Shown here: positions 16,969-25,282 of the stretch, one piece after another | Numbering within the stretch: position 1 is the stretch's first letter | Layout of the letters: every line of letters starts with the position of its first letter | From: an uncultured Porticoccus sp. | GTDB taxonomy: Bacteria; Pseudomonadota; Gammaproteobacteria; Pseudomonadales; Porticoccaceae | DNA length: 64,000 bases | Direction of reading: 5' to 3' | Assembly: GCA_905181945.1 (NCBI GenBank) | Contig: CAJIZZ010000016.1 | Span: forward strand, 26,507 to 90,506 | Made by a program: the position numbers and the translations under genes | The notes under the pieces: model-generated | Database searches by the model: none | What the model was told of the DNA's origin: nothing | What the model saw: the letters and a program-made list of their open reading frames with translations, nothing else

Positions 16969-19596
16969 ATGACAATTTTTATTTATAGATTACGGGTAAT
17001 CATGATACTAAAAAGTGCAAGTTACATCTGCGTAAAAATCAATAGAACGCTATGTTCATTGTATTCGCAGACAATGCTGGTCTTCTTTAGCATGATACTG
17101 GTATGCGGTCTCTCGTTAGCAGAAACAAGTAATACTTACCTGCAGTGGGAGTGCGATACAGGGAAAAATGGCGGATGGGTGTGTGGGCAGCAGTCGATAG
17201 CAGGAAAATCCTACCCAAGACCAATCAAAGATGAAGTTCTTGATGTCCCTCAGGACGAAGAAAATCAAACTGAATTAGTACCAAAAGTAAAACTAGCCAA
17301 GAATCTCGACTGGATAGATGAAGAAGATCTCTCTATAGATCAGCTAACGAAAAGATCTTCTGGTTGCTGTGGTGCCTATATAGAACCAGAGCGTAGCTAT
17401 CCAGACTCAGAGCTCAACCCTGAAGATGCATCATTAAGAGTTGCCTCCTCGTCCACAGAGTTAATCCAGGATAATGTTGCCTACCTCAAAGGTGATGTGC
17501 ATCTAACACAAGGATACCGTCAAGCGCGTAGTGATGCTGCTACACTCAATCAAGATGATCGTACGGTCGACATGGATGGTCACATAGAACTTCGAGAGCC
17601 AGGCCTCCTGCTCAGAGGTGATGCCGCGCATGTGAACATGAACTCACTAGATGTAGAAATAAATAATGCCTCCTACCTACTCCATGAATCTGGAGCTCGT
17701 GGGTCAGCTAGCATGCTCAGGCGCCCAGGTGGAGATATTTTTTATATTGATAATGGCACTTACACCACATGCGAGCCAGGCAATAACGCTTGGCGACTAG
17801 TCAGTTCCAAGCTTCGAATTAACCCTGGAACAGGAATTGCTACAGCTAAGCATGTGCGTTTAGAGATAAAAGATCTTCCCGTCATATATCTTCCATGGGT
17901 TCGATTTTCGATAGATGAGAGGAGAACCAGTGGTCTTTTATTTCCTAGCTGGGAAAGTAGCGAAGAAAACGGGTTAGACTTCTCGCAGCCAATATACCTT
18001 AACTTGGCTCCCAATTATGATGCTACCTTTACCCCACGTTATGTGCAGGAACGAGGGGCTATGGCCGAACTCGAAATGAGGCATCTGTCTGAATTATCTG
18101 AAACTATTTTTAGTGGTGCATTTTTAGCAAGTGATGACGGCGGAGATGACGATGATGAAACAATCAATGCGGTTACAGGAAAAAGAGAGAATGAAGGAGA
18201 GGATCGATGGCTAGCAGATATACAGCATAGAGGAGACTTCGGCCATCTCAGATCTACTCTCAATTATACAAGGGCAAGCGATGAAGATTATTTTCAAAAT
18301 CTTGATACAACAACACTGCAGGTCAATAGCCAATCGTACCTTCGCCAGCACGGTCATCTGGGTTTTTCTATAAAAAACTGGGGTGTCTCAATTGAAGGTT
18401 CTGGGTATCAAACACTTATTAAAGACGGGGCTGACCAATACAAGTTATTGCCAAGAGTTCAAGCCAACAAAAGCTTTAGCGTTGGTGATTTTGATTTTGA
18501 TTTAGAGAACCAGTATAGCGACTATGATCATAACGATAGCACCAAAACTACTGGACGCAGGCTTAACTTAGCTTATGCGGCAAGCTGGAATAAATGGTGG
18601 GACTGGGGATACTTTCGTCCTACTGTTAAGGTGAAACATATGGCATATGACCTTGATTCTCCAGTTTCTGGACAAAATGATGATAGTCCGTCAGTCACGG
18701 TGCCTATAGGAATTATAGATACTGGAATATACTTAGAAAGAAAAACCACTTGGCTCAATGGGTACACGCATACATTTGAGCCGAGACTCTACATAGTCTA
18801 TGCCAAAAAAGAAAATCAAGACGATCTTCCATTGTTTGACACAGCATTATCAACTTTTGGATACAGCTCACTATTTAGAGATGAGCACTTTAGCGGTGGA
18901 GATCGTGTGACTGATTCGAAGCAAGTTTCTGTTGGATTTACTACACGACTAATTGATGATAGTTCTGGCATTGAAAAAATGCGTGCGAGCGCTGGTCAAA
19001 TATTTTATCTAGATGATCGAACTGTATCTCTAGATTCATCTATAAACAAGGAAATGCGAAGGGACGAATCTCCTTATGCTGCAGAATTTGAAATGAGACT
19101 TGGGGACAACTGGCAAGCCCTTGCTAGCGCCCAATACGATTCAGATGACAACGAGCTAGATCGGGCAAGCACTAGTTTGCGCTATAATGGAGACGATAAT
19201 AGGCTTCTTAACATCAGCTATCGTTTCAATAATCAGACCCCGGTCACACTTAATGGAAAAAAATATAACAACGATATTGAACAAAGTGATTTCTCTACTG
19301 CAGTGCCGATAACAAGAAGCTTGAACATTGTGGGTCGCTATAACTATGATGTTACTAACAGCAGAACCCTAGAAACATTTTTTGGAGTTCAATATGAGAG
19401 CTGCTGTGTACGCCTAAGTCTGCTTGCCCGAAAGTGGATTGATAGAGACGACAATATTGTATTACCAATGGACGACTTAGCGGAAGACAAAGGTGTATTC
19501 CTTTCGCTCCAGATCAAAGGCATTGCAGGCTTTGGGTCCAAAATGGAGTCCATATTAACAGATGGTGTGTATGGCTACGAAGCACCAAATAACTAA
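16969..19596 (+). CDS. lptD: LPS-assembly outer-membrane protein LptD
   Basis: An 875-residue barrel protein that inserts lipopolysaccharide in the outer leaflet. The order is an N-terminal hydrophobic signal segment ending near LVCGLSLAETS, a short domain with a Cys pair (QWEC and WVCGQ), an LptA-like jellyroll (from about residue 155, NVAYLKGDVHLTQGYRQARS), then a long beta-barrel. The paired cysteines ESCC late in the barrel fit the conserved LptD disulfides. The ATG at 16969 has AGGA upstream but gives a long, unusual N-region before the signal helix; the ATG at 17002 is an alternative. It lies 17 nt before surA, its periplasmic chaperone. Confidence 0.94.
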   Translation: MTIFIYRLRVIMILKSASYICVKINRTLCSLYSQTMLVFFSMILVCGLSLAETSNTYLQWECDTGKNGGWVCGQQSIAGKSYPRPIKDEVLDVPQDEENQTELVPKVKLAKNLDWIDEEDLSIDQLTKRSSGCCGAYIEPERSYPDSELNPEDASLRVASSSTELIQDNVAYLKGDVHLTQGYRQARSDAATLNQDDRTVDMDGHIELREPGLLLRGDAAHVNMNSLDVEINNASYLLHESGARGSASMLRRPGGDIFYIDNGTYTTCEPGNNAWRLVSSKLRINPGTGIATAKHVRLEIKDLPVIYLPWVRFSIDERRTSGLLFPSWESSEENGLDFSQPIYLNLAPNYDATFTPRYVQERGAMAELEMRHLSELSETIFSGAFLASDDGGDDDDETINAVTGKRENEGEDRWLADIQHRGDFGHLRSTLNYTRASDEDYFQNLDTTTLQVNSQSYLRQHGHLGFSIKNWGVSIEGSGYQTLIKDGADQYKLLPRVQANKSFSVGDFDFDLENQYSDYDHNDSTKTTGRRLNLAYAASWNKWWDWGYFRPTVKVKHMAYDLDSPVSGQNDDSPSVTVPIGIIDTGIYLERKTTWLNGYTHTFEPRLYIVYAKKENQDDLPLFDTALSTFGYSSLFRDEHFSGGDRVTDSKQVSVGFTTRLIDDSSGIEKMRASAGQIFYLDDRTVSLDSSINKEMRRDESPYAAEFEMRLGDNWQALASAQYDSDDNELDRASTSLRYNGDDNRLLNISYRFNNQTPVTLNGKKYNNDIEQSDFSTAVPITRSLNIVGRYNYDVTNSRTLETFFGVQYESCCVRLSLLARKWIDRDDNIVLPMDDLAEDKGVFLSLQIKGIAGFGSKMESILTDGVYGYEAPNN

Positions 19597-19613
19597 TTCA
19601 TGAAGACACAGCA

Positions 19614-20912
19614 ATGATATCAAAAAATATCTTTTTTCAGCACTTATGTGGCGCAATACTAGCAGTCTCATTTGCTTCATTGGTACCCGCAAAAGAAGTC
19701 CTTTTGGATGAAGTTGTCGCATCAATAAATGATGAAGTGATCATGAGCAGCGAGCTAGAAGATAGGACGCTTGAAGTTCTTGATCGAATAAGAGAAAGTG
19801 ATCGAGCAGGTCCACCCCAAGATGAAGTTATAGCCGAAGTTTTAGAGCGCTTGATTATTGAGCGTATCCAGCTACTTAAGGCGAAGCAAGCCGGGGTCAG
19901 ATTTAGTGATACGGAAGTAAATCAAGCTATAGAACAAGCAGCTCAACGGCAAAATAAAACTATGCAGGACCTGCTCGATGAAGGACAGCAATCAGGCGTA
20001 ACGGCTGCAACTTTTCGTCAAAAAGTAAGAGAGCAGATGCTCATAGGTCGAGTTCAGGAAGGCAACCTTAATAAGCGCATATCTATTAGCGAACAAGCGA
20101 TCGACAACTTTCTCAATACCGAAGAGGGGCGTTCATGGGCGACCCCTGATTTCCAAATTGGACACATTTTACTACCTGTAGCTTCCGAATCCTCCGATGA
20201 AAAAGTAGCTAAAATTCAAGAAGAAATCTTGAACATTTATTTTCAAATCAAAAATGGAGAAGACTTTAAGAGTCTTGCTATTGTCAAATCTAAAGGAAAT
20301 AAAGCTTCTCAGGGTGGCGACCTAGGCTGGAAAAAAGCCTCTCAGTTGCCTGAAATATTCAGTGCGACAATTGAAAATCTATCTCCAGGACAAATTAGCG
20401 AACCCATACGTAGTGCTGCTGGATTTCACCTGTTAAAGCTATACAATCGAAGAGGTATAGCCTCATCAAATCTTGTACAGCAGCACAATATCAGACATAT
20501 ACTGCTAGTGCCAAATGAAATCCGAGATGACGAAAAAACTCTAGAGATAGCCAATAAAATTCGCAATAAAATATTAAATGGCAAGAATTTTGATGACGTT
20601 GCTAGAACCCACTCCGAAGATATCGGTACAGCAATGTCTGGCGGGAGCCTGGGTTGGTCGGTTCCTGGTAAATTTGCGGCTGAATTTGAAAAAACAATGA
20701 ATGCACTTAATATAAACGAAATCAGCGAAGTTATTAAAACTCAATTTGGATGGCATATTTTACAGGTCACAGAACGCCGCGATCAAGATTTCACTGATAC
20801 AATAAAGCGCTCTCAGGCCAAAAATACTCTAAAACAAAAAAGATACCGAGAAGAGTTAGAGGTCTGGCTTAAAGAGATTAGAGATGAGGCTTTTGTAGAC
20901 ATCAAATTGTGA
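19614..20912 (+). CDS. surA: periplasmic peptidyl-prolyl isomerase and chaperone SurA
   Basis: A 432-residue periplasmic chaperone for outer-membrane proteins including LptD. The signal peptide ends near SFASLVPAKE, followed by the SurA N-domain (DEVVASINDEVIMSSELEDR) and two parvulin domains (about 170-275, FQIGHILLPV to GFHLLKLYNRR, and 285-385, NIRHILLVPNEI to GWHILQVTERRDQD). Length equals that of E. coli SurA (428). It overlaps pdxA by 4 nt. Confidence 0.96.
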   Translation: MISKNIFFQHLCGAILAVSFASLVPAKEVLLDEVVASINDEVIMSSELEDRTLEVLDRIRESDRAGPPQDEVIAEVLERLIIERIQLLKAKQAGVRFSDTEVNQAIEQAAQRQNKTMQDLLDEGQQSGVTAATFRQKVREQMLIGRVQEGNLNKRISISEQAIDNFLNTEEGRSWATPDFQIGHILLPVASESSDEKVAKIQEEILNIYFQIKNGEDFKSLAIVKSKGNKASQGGDLGWKKASQLPEIFSATIENLSPGQISEPIRSAAGFHLLKLYNRRGIASSNLVQQHNIRHILLVPNEIRDDEKTLEIANKIRNKILNGKNFDDVARTHSEDIGTAMSGGSLGWSVPGKFAAEFEKTMNALNINEISEVIKTQFGWHILQVTERRDQDFTDTIKRSQAKNTLKQKRYREELEVWLKEIRDEAFVDIKL

Positions 20913-21886
20913 TAAGAATAGCTGTAACCCCAGGTGAACCTTCTGGCATAGGACCAGATTTACTTATTCAACTCATCCAGCAACCGCTTGATTTTGAGCT
21001 GATAGCTTATGCGGATCCAAATCTATTGGAATTGCGAGCCAAGCAACTAAATTTACCTATTAAACTTCGTGCGGCAGCTCCAGGGCGCCCTAAAGCACTC
21101 AAGGGTGGAGAGATTGCAATACAGCCCATCTCTTTAGGCTGCAAAGTAGTACCAGGAGTCCTTAATCCAGATAACTCGAAATATGTGCTAGATGCACTCT
21201 CCCAAGCATTGATTGCATGCCAAAATAACTATTGTCATGCAATGGTTACCGGGCCTATTCATAAGGGTGTGATTAACGCTGCGGGGTTTAGTTTCACCGG
21301 CCATACAGAATTTTTAGCAGAAAAAACTTCCACTAAAAAAGTAGTCATGATGCTTGCTACCGAGGGCCTCAAGGTAGCTCTTGTAACAACACATATACCT
21401 CTCTCTGATGTGTCAAAAACCATTACACAGGATCTATTAAAAAAGACTATTTGCATTCTTAATAGCGAATTAAAACAAAAATTTGGGATTGAATGCCCCA
21501 AAATATTGGTTTGCGGTCTCAACCCTCATGCAGGAGAAGACGGCTATCTGGGAATGGAAGAAATAAATATTATTACGCCTTGTTTGGATCAGCTGCGAAA
21601 TCAAGGATTTCGTCTTGAGGGGCCCCTGTCTGCCGATACACTGTTTACGCCAAAATATTTAAAAAATTGTGACGTAGTATTAGCAATGTACCATGACCAA
21701 GGGTTACCAGTGCTCAAATACAAAGGATTTGGAAGCGCAGTTAACGTCACACTAGGGTTGCCGATTATACGAACATCTGTTGACCACGGCACAGCTCTTG
21801 ATTTGGCTGGAACTGGCAAAGGAAACAAAGGAAGCTTGGTTGCCGCCATTGAATATGCCAGAAGAATGGTCATGCTAAACCAATGA
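20909..21886 (+). CDS. pdxA: 4-hydroxythreonine-4-phosphate dehydrogenase
   Basis: A 325-residue pyridoxal-phosphate biosynthesis enzyme. TPGEPSGIGPDL at the N-terminus, TGPIHKG, TGHTEFLAE, NPHAGEDG and AMYHDQGLPVLKY supply the substrate and divalent-metal histidines. The start is GTG at 20909, inside the surA stop (GTGA), and the end overlaps rsmA by ATGA. Tight coupling with surA and rsmA is the normal gammaproteobacterial order. Confidence 0.96.
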   Translation: MIRIAVTPGEPSGIGPDLLIQLIQQPLDFELIAYADPNLLELRAKQLNLPIKLRAAAPGRPKALKGGEIAIQPISLGCKVVPGVLNPDNSKYVLDALSQALIACQNNYCHAMVTGPIHKGVINAAGFSFTGHTEFLAEKTSTKKVVMMLATEGLKVALVTTHIPLSDVSKTITQDLLKKTICILNSELKQKFGIECPKILVCGLNPHAGEDGYLGMEEINIITPCLDQLRNQGFRLEGPLSADTLFTPKYLKNCDVVLAMYHDQGLPVLKYKGFGSAVNVTLGLPIIRTSVDHGTALDLAGTGKGNKGSLVAAIEYARRMVMLNQ

Positions 21887-22689
21887 AATATTCCCATAAA
21901 AAAAACGAGCATCAGGCACGTAAGCGTTTCGGTCAGAACTTCTTAGTTGATCGGGGTGTTATCGAACTAATAGTTGAGGCCATCAAGCCAGAAAAAAATG
22001 ACAACTTGATTGAAATCGGAGCCGGGCAAGGTGCAATAACAGGCCCGCTATTAACAAAATGCCCGAGGCTTAGCATCATTGAGTTAGATCGGGATTTGAT
22101 TCCAGTTCTTAAGGACAAGTTCCAGCAATATGCTAATCTTGAGATCCACCAAGGAGACGCGCTAAAAATAAATTTTCGAAAATTTTGCACTGATGGGCGC
22201 CCACTACGAATTGTCGGTAACCTGCCATACAATATTACCACGCCGCTCTTATTTCATTTGCTAGGCTTCAATGAATGTATTTCTGATATGTATTTTATGC
22301 TTCAGAAAGAAGTGGTGGATCGACTTGGCTCATTGCCTGGACAAAAAAGTTATGGCAGGCTGAGCGTAATGATTCAATATTATTGTAAAGTGCATCCCTT
22401 ATTCTTAGTGCCACCTTCTGCTTTTAATCCAATACCTAAAGTCGATTCAGCCATGGTATTGTTGCAGCCATATTCAAGTCCACCATACAAGGCAACTGAT
22501 CTAGCCCTCCTGTCTGAACTAGTAAGAACATGCTTTCAGCAACGTCGAAAAACTATACGAAATTCGTTAAAATTAATTCTTCCTGATAGGCGCCTCAAAC
22601 AACTTGATGTTGATTTAACTCTTCGCCCAGAAAATCTCAGCGTTGAGCAGTTTGTGCAGCTTAGCAACCAAATGAGCTCCCTGTTATGA
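21883..22689 (+). CDS. rsmA: 16S rRNA (A1518/A1519) dimethyltransferase RsmA (KsgA)
   Basis: A 268-residue SAM-dependent methyltransferase that dimethylates two adjacent adenines near the 3' end of 16S rRNA. RFGQNFLVD opens the protein, EIGAGQGAITGPLL is the SAM motif I, and VGNLPYNITTPLLF is the NLPY catalytic motif IV. It overlaps pdxA and apaG by 4 nt each. Confidence 0.97.
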   Translation: MKYSHKKNEHQARKRFGQNFLVDRGVIELIVEAIKPEKNDNLIEIGAGQGAITGPLLTKCPRLSIIELDRDLIPVLKDKFQQYANLEIHQGDALKINFRKFCTDGRPLRIVGNLPYNITTPLLFHLLGFNECISDMYFMLQKEVVDRLGSLPGQKSYGRLSVMIQYYCKVHPLFLVPPSAFNPIPKVDSAMVLLQPYSSPPYKATDLALLSELVRTCFQQRRKTIRNSLKLILPDRRLKQLDVDLTLRPENLSVEQFVQLSNQMSSLL

Positions 22690-23054
22690 ATGATATCATT
22701 GTGGGCGTGACCCCCCACTATTCTTCGGAATATTCAGATCCAATGAATAAGAAATTTTCTTTTATTTATCATGTTAGCATTAAAAATAATGGAGGCCGCT
22801 CGGTACAACTGATTAGCCGGCATTGGATTATCACTGATGGAGATGCGCAAGCCAAAGAAGTTAAAGGTCTTGGCGTTGTAGGAGAGCAGCCAACTATTGC
22901 GCCAGGGGAAGCATACCAATACACAAGCAGTGTCACGCTTAACACTCAAGTTGGCACCATGGAGGGATACTATCAAATGTCTTGTAACTCGGAAACAGCA
23001 TTCGATGTCTCTATCCCAGTATTTTTATTGTCTGTGCCAGGAGCAGTGCATTGA
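22686..23054 (+). CDS. apaG: ApaG (Co2+/Mg2+ efflux-associated protein)
   Basis: A 122-residue single-domain protein of the ApaG/DUF525 family (fibronectin-III-like fold). The signature SRHWIITDGDAQAKEVKGLGVVGEQPTI is spread over about residues 44-72, followed by the SGxxGTMEGYYQM-like block. The biochemical role is not settled. It sits between rsmA and apaH with 4-nt overlaps on both sides. Confidence 0.95.
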   Translation: MNDIIVGVTPHYSSEYSDPMNKKFSFIYHVSIKNNGGRSVQLISRHWIITDGDAQAKEVKGLGVVGEQPTIAPGEAYQYTSSVTLNTQVGTMEGYYQMSCNSETAFDVSIPVFLLSVPGAVH

Positions 23055-23869
23055 GCACCTATGCCGTAGGCGATATTCAGGGTTGCCTTGAACCACTGAT
23101 ATCTTTACTAGAAGAAGTATCATTTGATCCGGATAAAGACTTTTTGTGGTCTGTTGGCGACATAGTGAACAGAGGCCCCTCCTCCCTTGAAACACTTCGA
23201 TTTTGCTACAAACTAGGCAACAGTTTTAGGATGGTTCTAGGCAATCACGACCTGCACTTACTGGCTACGGCTTATGGGTCAAGAAAAATTAGCTCTAGCG
23301 ATACATTTCAAGCAATACTTGATGCTCCCGATAGAGAAAAGCTCCTACATTGGCTTCAACAGCAACCAATGATGATTAATGAAAAAGGTTACATTTTAGT
23401 TCATGCGGGAATCCCTCCTCAATGGTCCTTAGCAAAAGCTATGCAGTTAGCGGAAGAATTGAATACTGTTTTACGTTGTGGCACCCAATCAGGTGAATTT
23501 TTTAACGCCATGTATGGAGACCAACCAGATATTTGGGATGATAGTCTGACTGGAGTAAAACGATGGAGGGTTATCGCTAACTACCTTACACGAATGCGTT
23601 TTTGCACTCTATTGGGACAACTCGATTTTACATCTAATAATACCTCTGCAATTCCGCCAGATGGATTTTTGCCTTGGTTTAGGCATGAAAAAAGGTTATC
23701 AAAAAATGCTAAGATTATCTTTGGACACTGGGCTGCACTGGAAGGGCGTATCGAAAAAGAAAACATTTTTCCTTTAGATACCGGATATGTTTGGGGTGGG
23801 CGCATGCGATTAATGGACATCGACACAAAAGAATTTTTCCATCGCAACCATACATCAGTTAATCTTTAG
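23051..23869 (+). CDS. apaH: symmetrical bis(5'-nucleosyl)-tetraphosphatase ApaH
   Basis: A 272-residue metallophosphatase that splits Ap4A into two ADP. Metal-binding motifs are in order: YAVGDIQGC, VGDIVNRGPSS, LGNHDLHLL and VHAGIPP. FGHWAALEG near the C-terminus completes the active site. The start is TTG at 23051 overlapping the apaG stop (TTGA); no ATG precedes the first motif. It ends the lptD-to-apaH run. Confidence 0.96.
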   Translation: MSTYAVGDIQGCLEPLISLLEEVSFDPDKDFLWSVGDIVNRGPSSLETLRFCYKLGNSFRMVLGNHDLHLLATAYGSRKISSSDTFQAILDAPDREKLLHWLQQQPMMINEKGYILVHAGIPPQWSLAKAMQLAEELNTVLRCGTQSGEFFNAMYGDQPDIWDDSLTGVKRWRVIANYLTRMRFCTLLGQLDFTSNNTSAIPPDGFLPWFRHEKRLSKNAKIIFGHWAALEGRIEKENIFPLDTGYVWGGRMRLMDIDTKEFFHRNHTSVNL

Positions 23870-23929
23870 CCCCCTTTGAGCAGAAGTAGTCTTACTTTCA
23901 TGGACCAAGCATAAGGATACGCTCCCATA

Positions 23930-25252
23930 ATGATCAGACGCACCTCCAAGTTTTTTGCTCACATCATGGAGCGGTGGCTACCTGATGCGTTCGTTATCGC
24001 CATCATAATAACTTTTATAGTTTTAATTACCGGTGTAATTACACAAGACTATTCACCTACGCATATGGTTCGATTATGGGGTGATGGGGTGTGGGATCTT
24101 TTAGTGTTCTCCATGCAGGTAACCATTACCCTGTTCACCGGAAGTGTTCTGGCGCAAACAGAAGCGGTAAGAGGGGGTTTGAAAAAAATCGCCTCCATAG
24201 CCAAAACTCCAGAACAGGCAATTGTATTAATGACTATGATTGCCTTAATTTGTTGCTGGATTAGCTGGGGCTTCGGGTTGATTGCCAGCGCATTAATGGC
24301 GCGTCAGATCGCTCTCCAAGTAAAAGGGGTGCACTATCCCCTCCTAGTTGCCTCGGCTTACTCTGGCATGCTTGTCTGGCATGCAGGGCTATCAGCCTCT
24401 ATACCATTAAAGATTGCCGCAACCGATGGTGATGAATTAAGCGCCCTGCTAGAGGGAAACACCATTCCCTTGTCTGAAACAATTTTCAGCTGGGAATCTC
24501 TAACTATATGTCTCATTCTTTTTGTCACGCTGCCCCTGGTTAATAGGCTGATGCTACCTCCACCGGCAGAAACTATTGAAGTAGAGCCCTACAAAATAAA
24601 TATTAACACAAACCCCGATATAAAGATCAGCACCCCTGCTAATTACGTCGAAAATCACCGATTGCCCACTTTTTTGCTAGGATTGCTCGGCGCATACTAT
24701 TTAGTAGACTATATTACGTATGATGGCGCTATTGGTCTAAATACCATTAACTTTATTTTTCTGGTAGCAGGGCTTTTGCTTCATCAGTCGCCAGCATCCT
24801 ATCTGGCTGCGCTTAGCGAGGCAGTAAAAGGGCTCTGCGGGGTTGTGCTTCAGTTCCCTTTATATGCTGGGATTATGGGCATGATGGTAGGTTCTGGATT
24901 AGCCGCATCTATGTCGGGATGGTTTGTCAGCATCTCAAATGCTGACAATTTTACACTACTGACCTTCCTTAGTGCTGGCCTAGTGAATATTTTTGTGCCT
25001 TCAGGTGGAGGGCAGTGGGCCATCCAGGCTCCCATTGTAATTCCTGCAGCGCAATCATTAGGTGTTCCGCTACATCAAGCTGCTATGGCTGTTGCCTTTG
25101 GCGATGCATGGACCAACATGATTCAACCGTTATGGGCTCTTCCATTGCTAGGTATCGCAAGACTCAAAATCAGGGATATAATGGGCTATTGCACAGTGAC
25201 GCTAATCTGGTCAGGATTCGTGTTTGCGCTAGGCATGATATTCTTATTTTAG
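23930..25252 (+). CDS. atoE: short-chain fatty acid transporter, AtoE family
   Basis: A 440-residue polytopic membrane protein with about ten to twelve hydrophobic segments. The N-terminal MERWLPDAFVIAIIITF, CWISWGFGLIASALMAR, the conserved YSGMLVWHAGLSASIPL and FVPSGGGQWAIQAP are typical of PF02667 (SCFA_trans). AtoE proteins take up short-chain fatty acids such as acetoacetate or butyrate. The gene is not accompanied by atoDAB thiolase or CoA-transferase genes, only by the sensor kinase 30 nt downstream. Confidence 0.88.
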   Translation: MIRRTSKFFAHIMERWLPDAFVIAIIITFIVLITGVITQDYSPTHMVRLWGDGVWDLLVFSMQVTITLFTGSVLAQTEAVRGGLKKIASIAKTPEQAIVLMTMIALICCWISWGFGLIASALMARQIALQVKGVHYPLLVASAYSGMLVWHAGLSASIPLKIAATDGDELSALLEGNTIPLSETIFSWESLTICLILFVTLPLVNRLMLPPPAETIEVEPYKININTNPDIKISTPANYVENHRLPTFLLGLLGAYYLVDYITYDGAIGLNTINFIFLVAGLLLHQSPASYLAALSEAVKGLCGVVLQFPLYAGIMGMMVGSGLAASMSGWFVSISNADNFTLLTFLSAGLVNIFVPSGGGQWAIQAPIVIPAAQSLGVPLHQAAMAVAFGDAWTNMIQPLWALPLLGIARLKIRDIMGYCTVTLIWSGFVFALGMIFLF

Positions 25253-25282
25253 AATAACCTTTTGTGAGAGTGGCGTTCAGAT

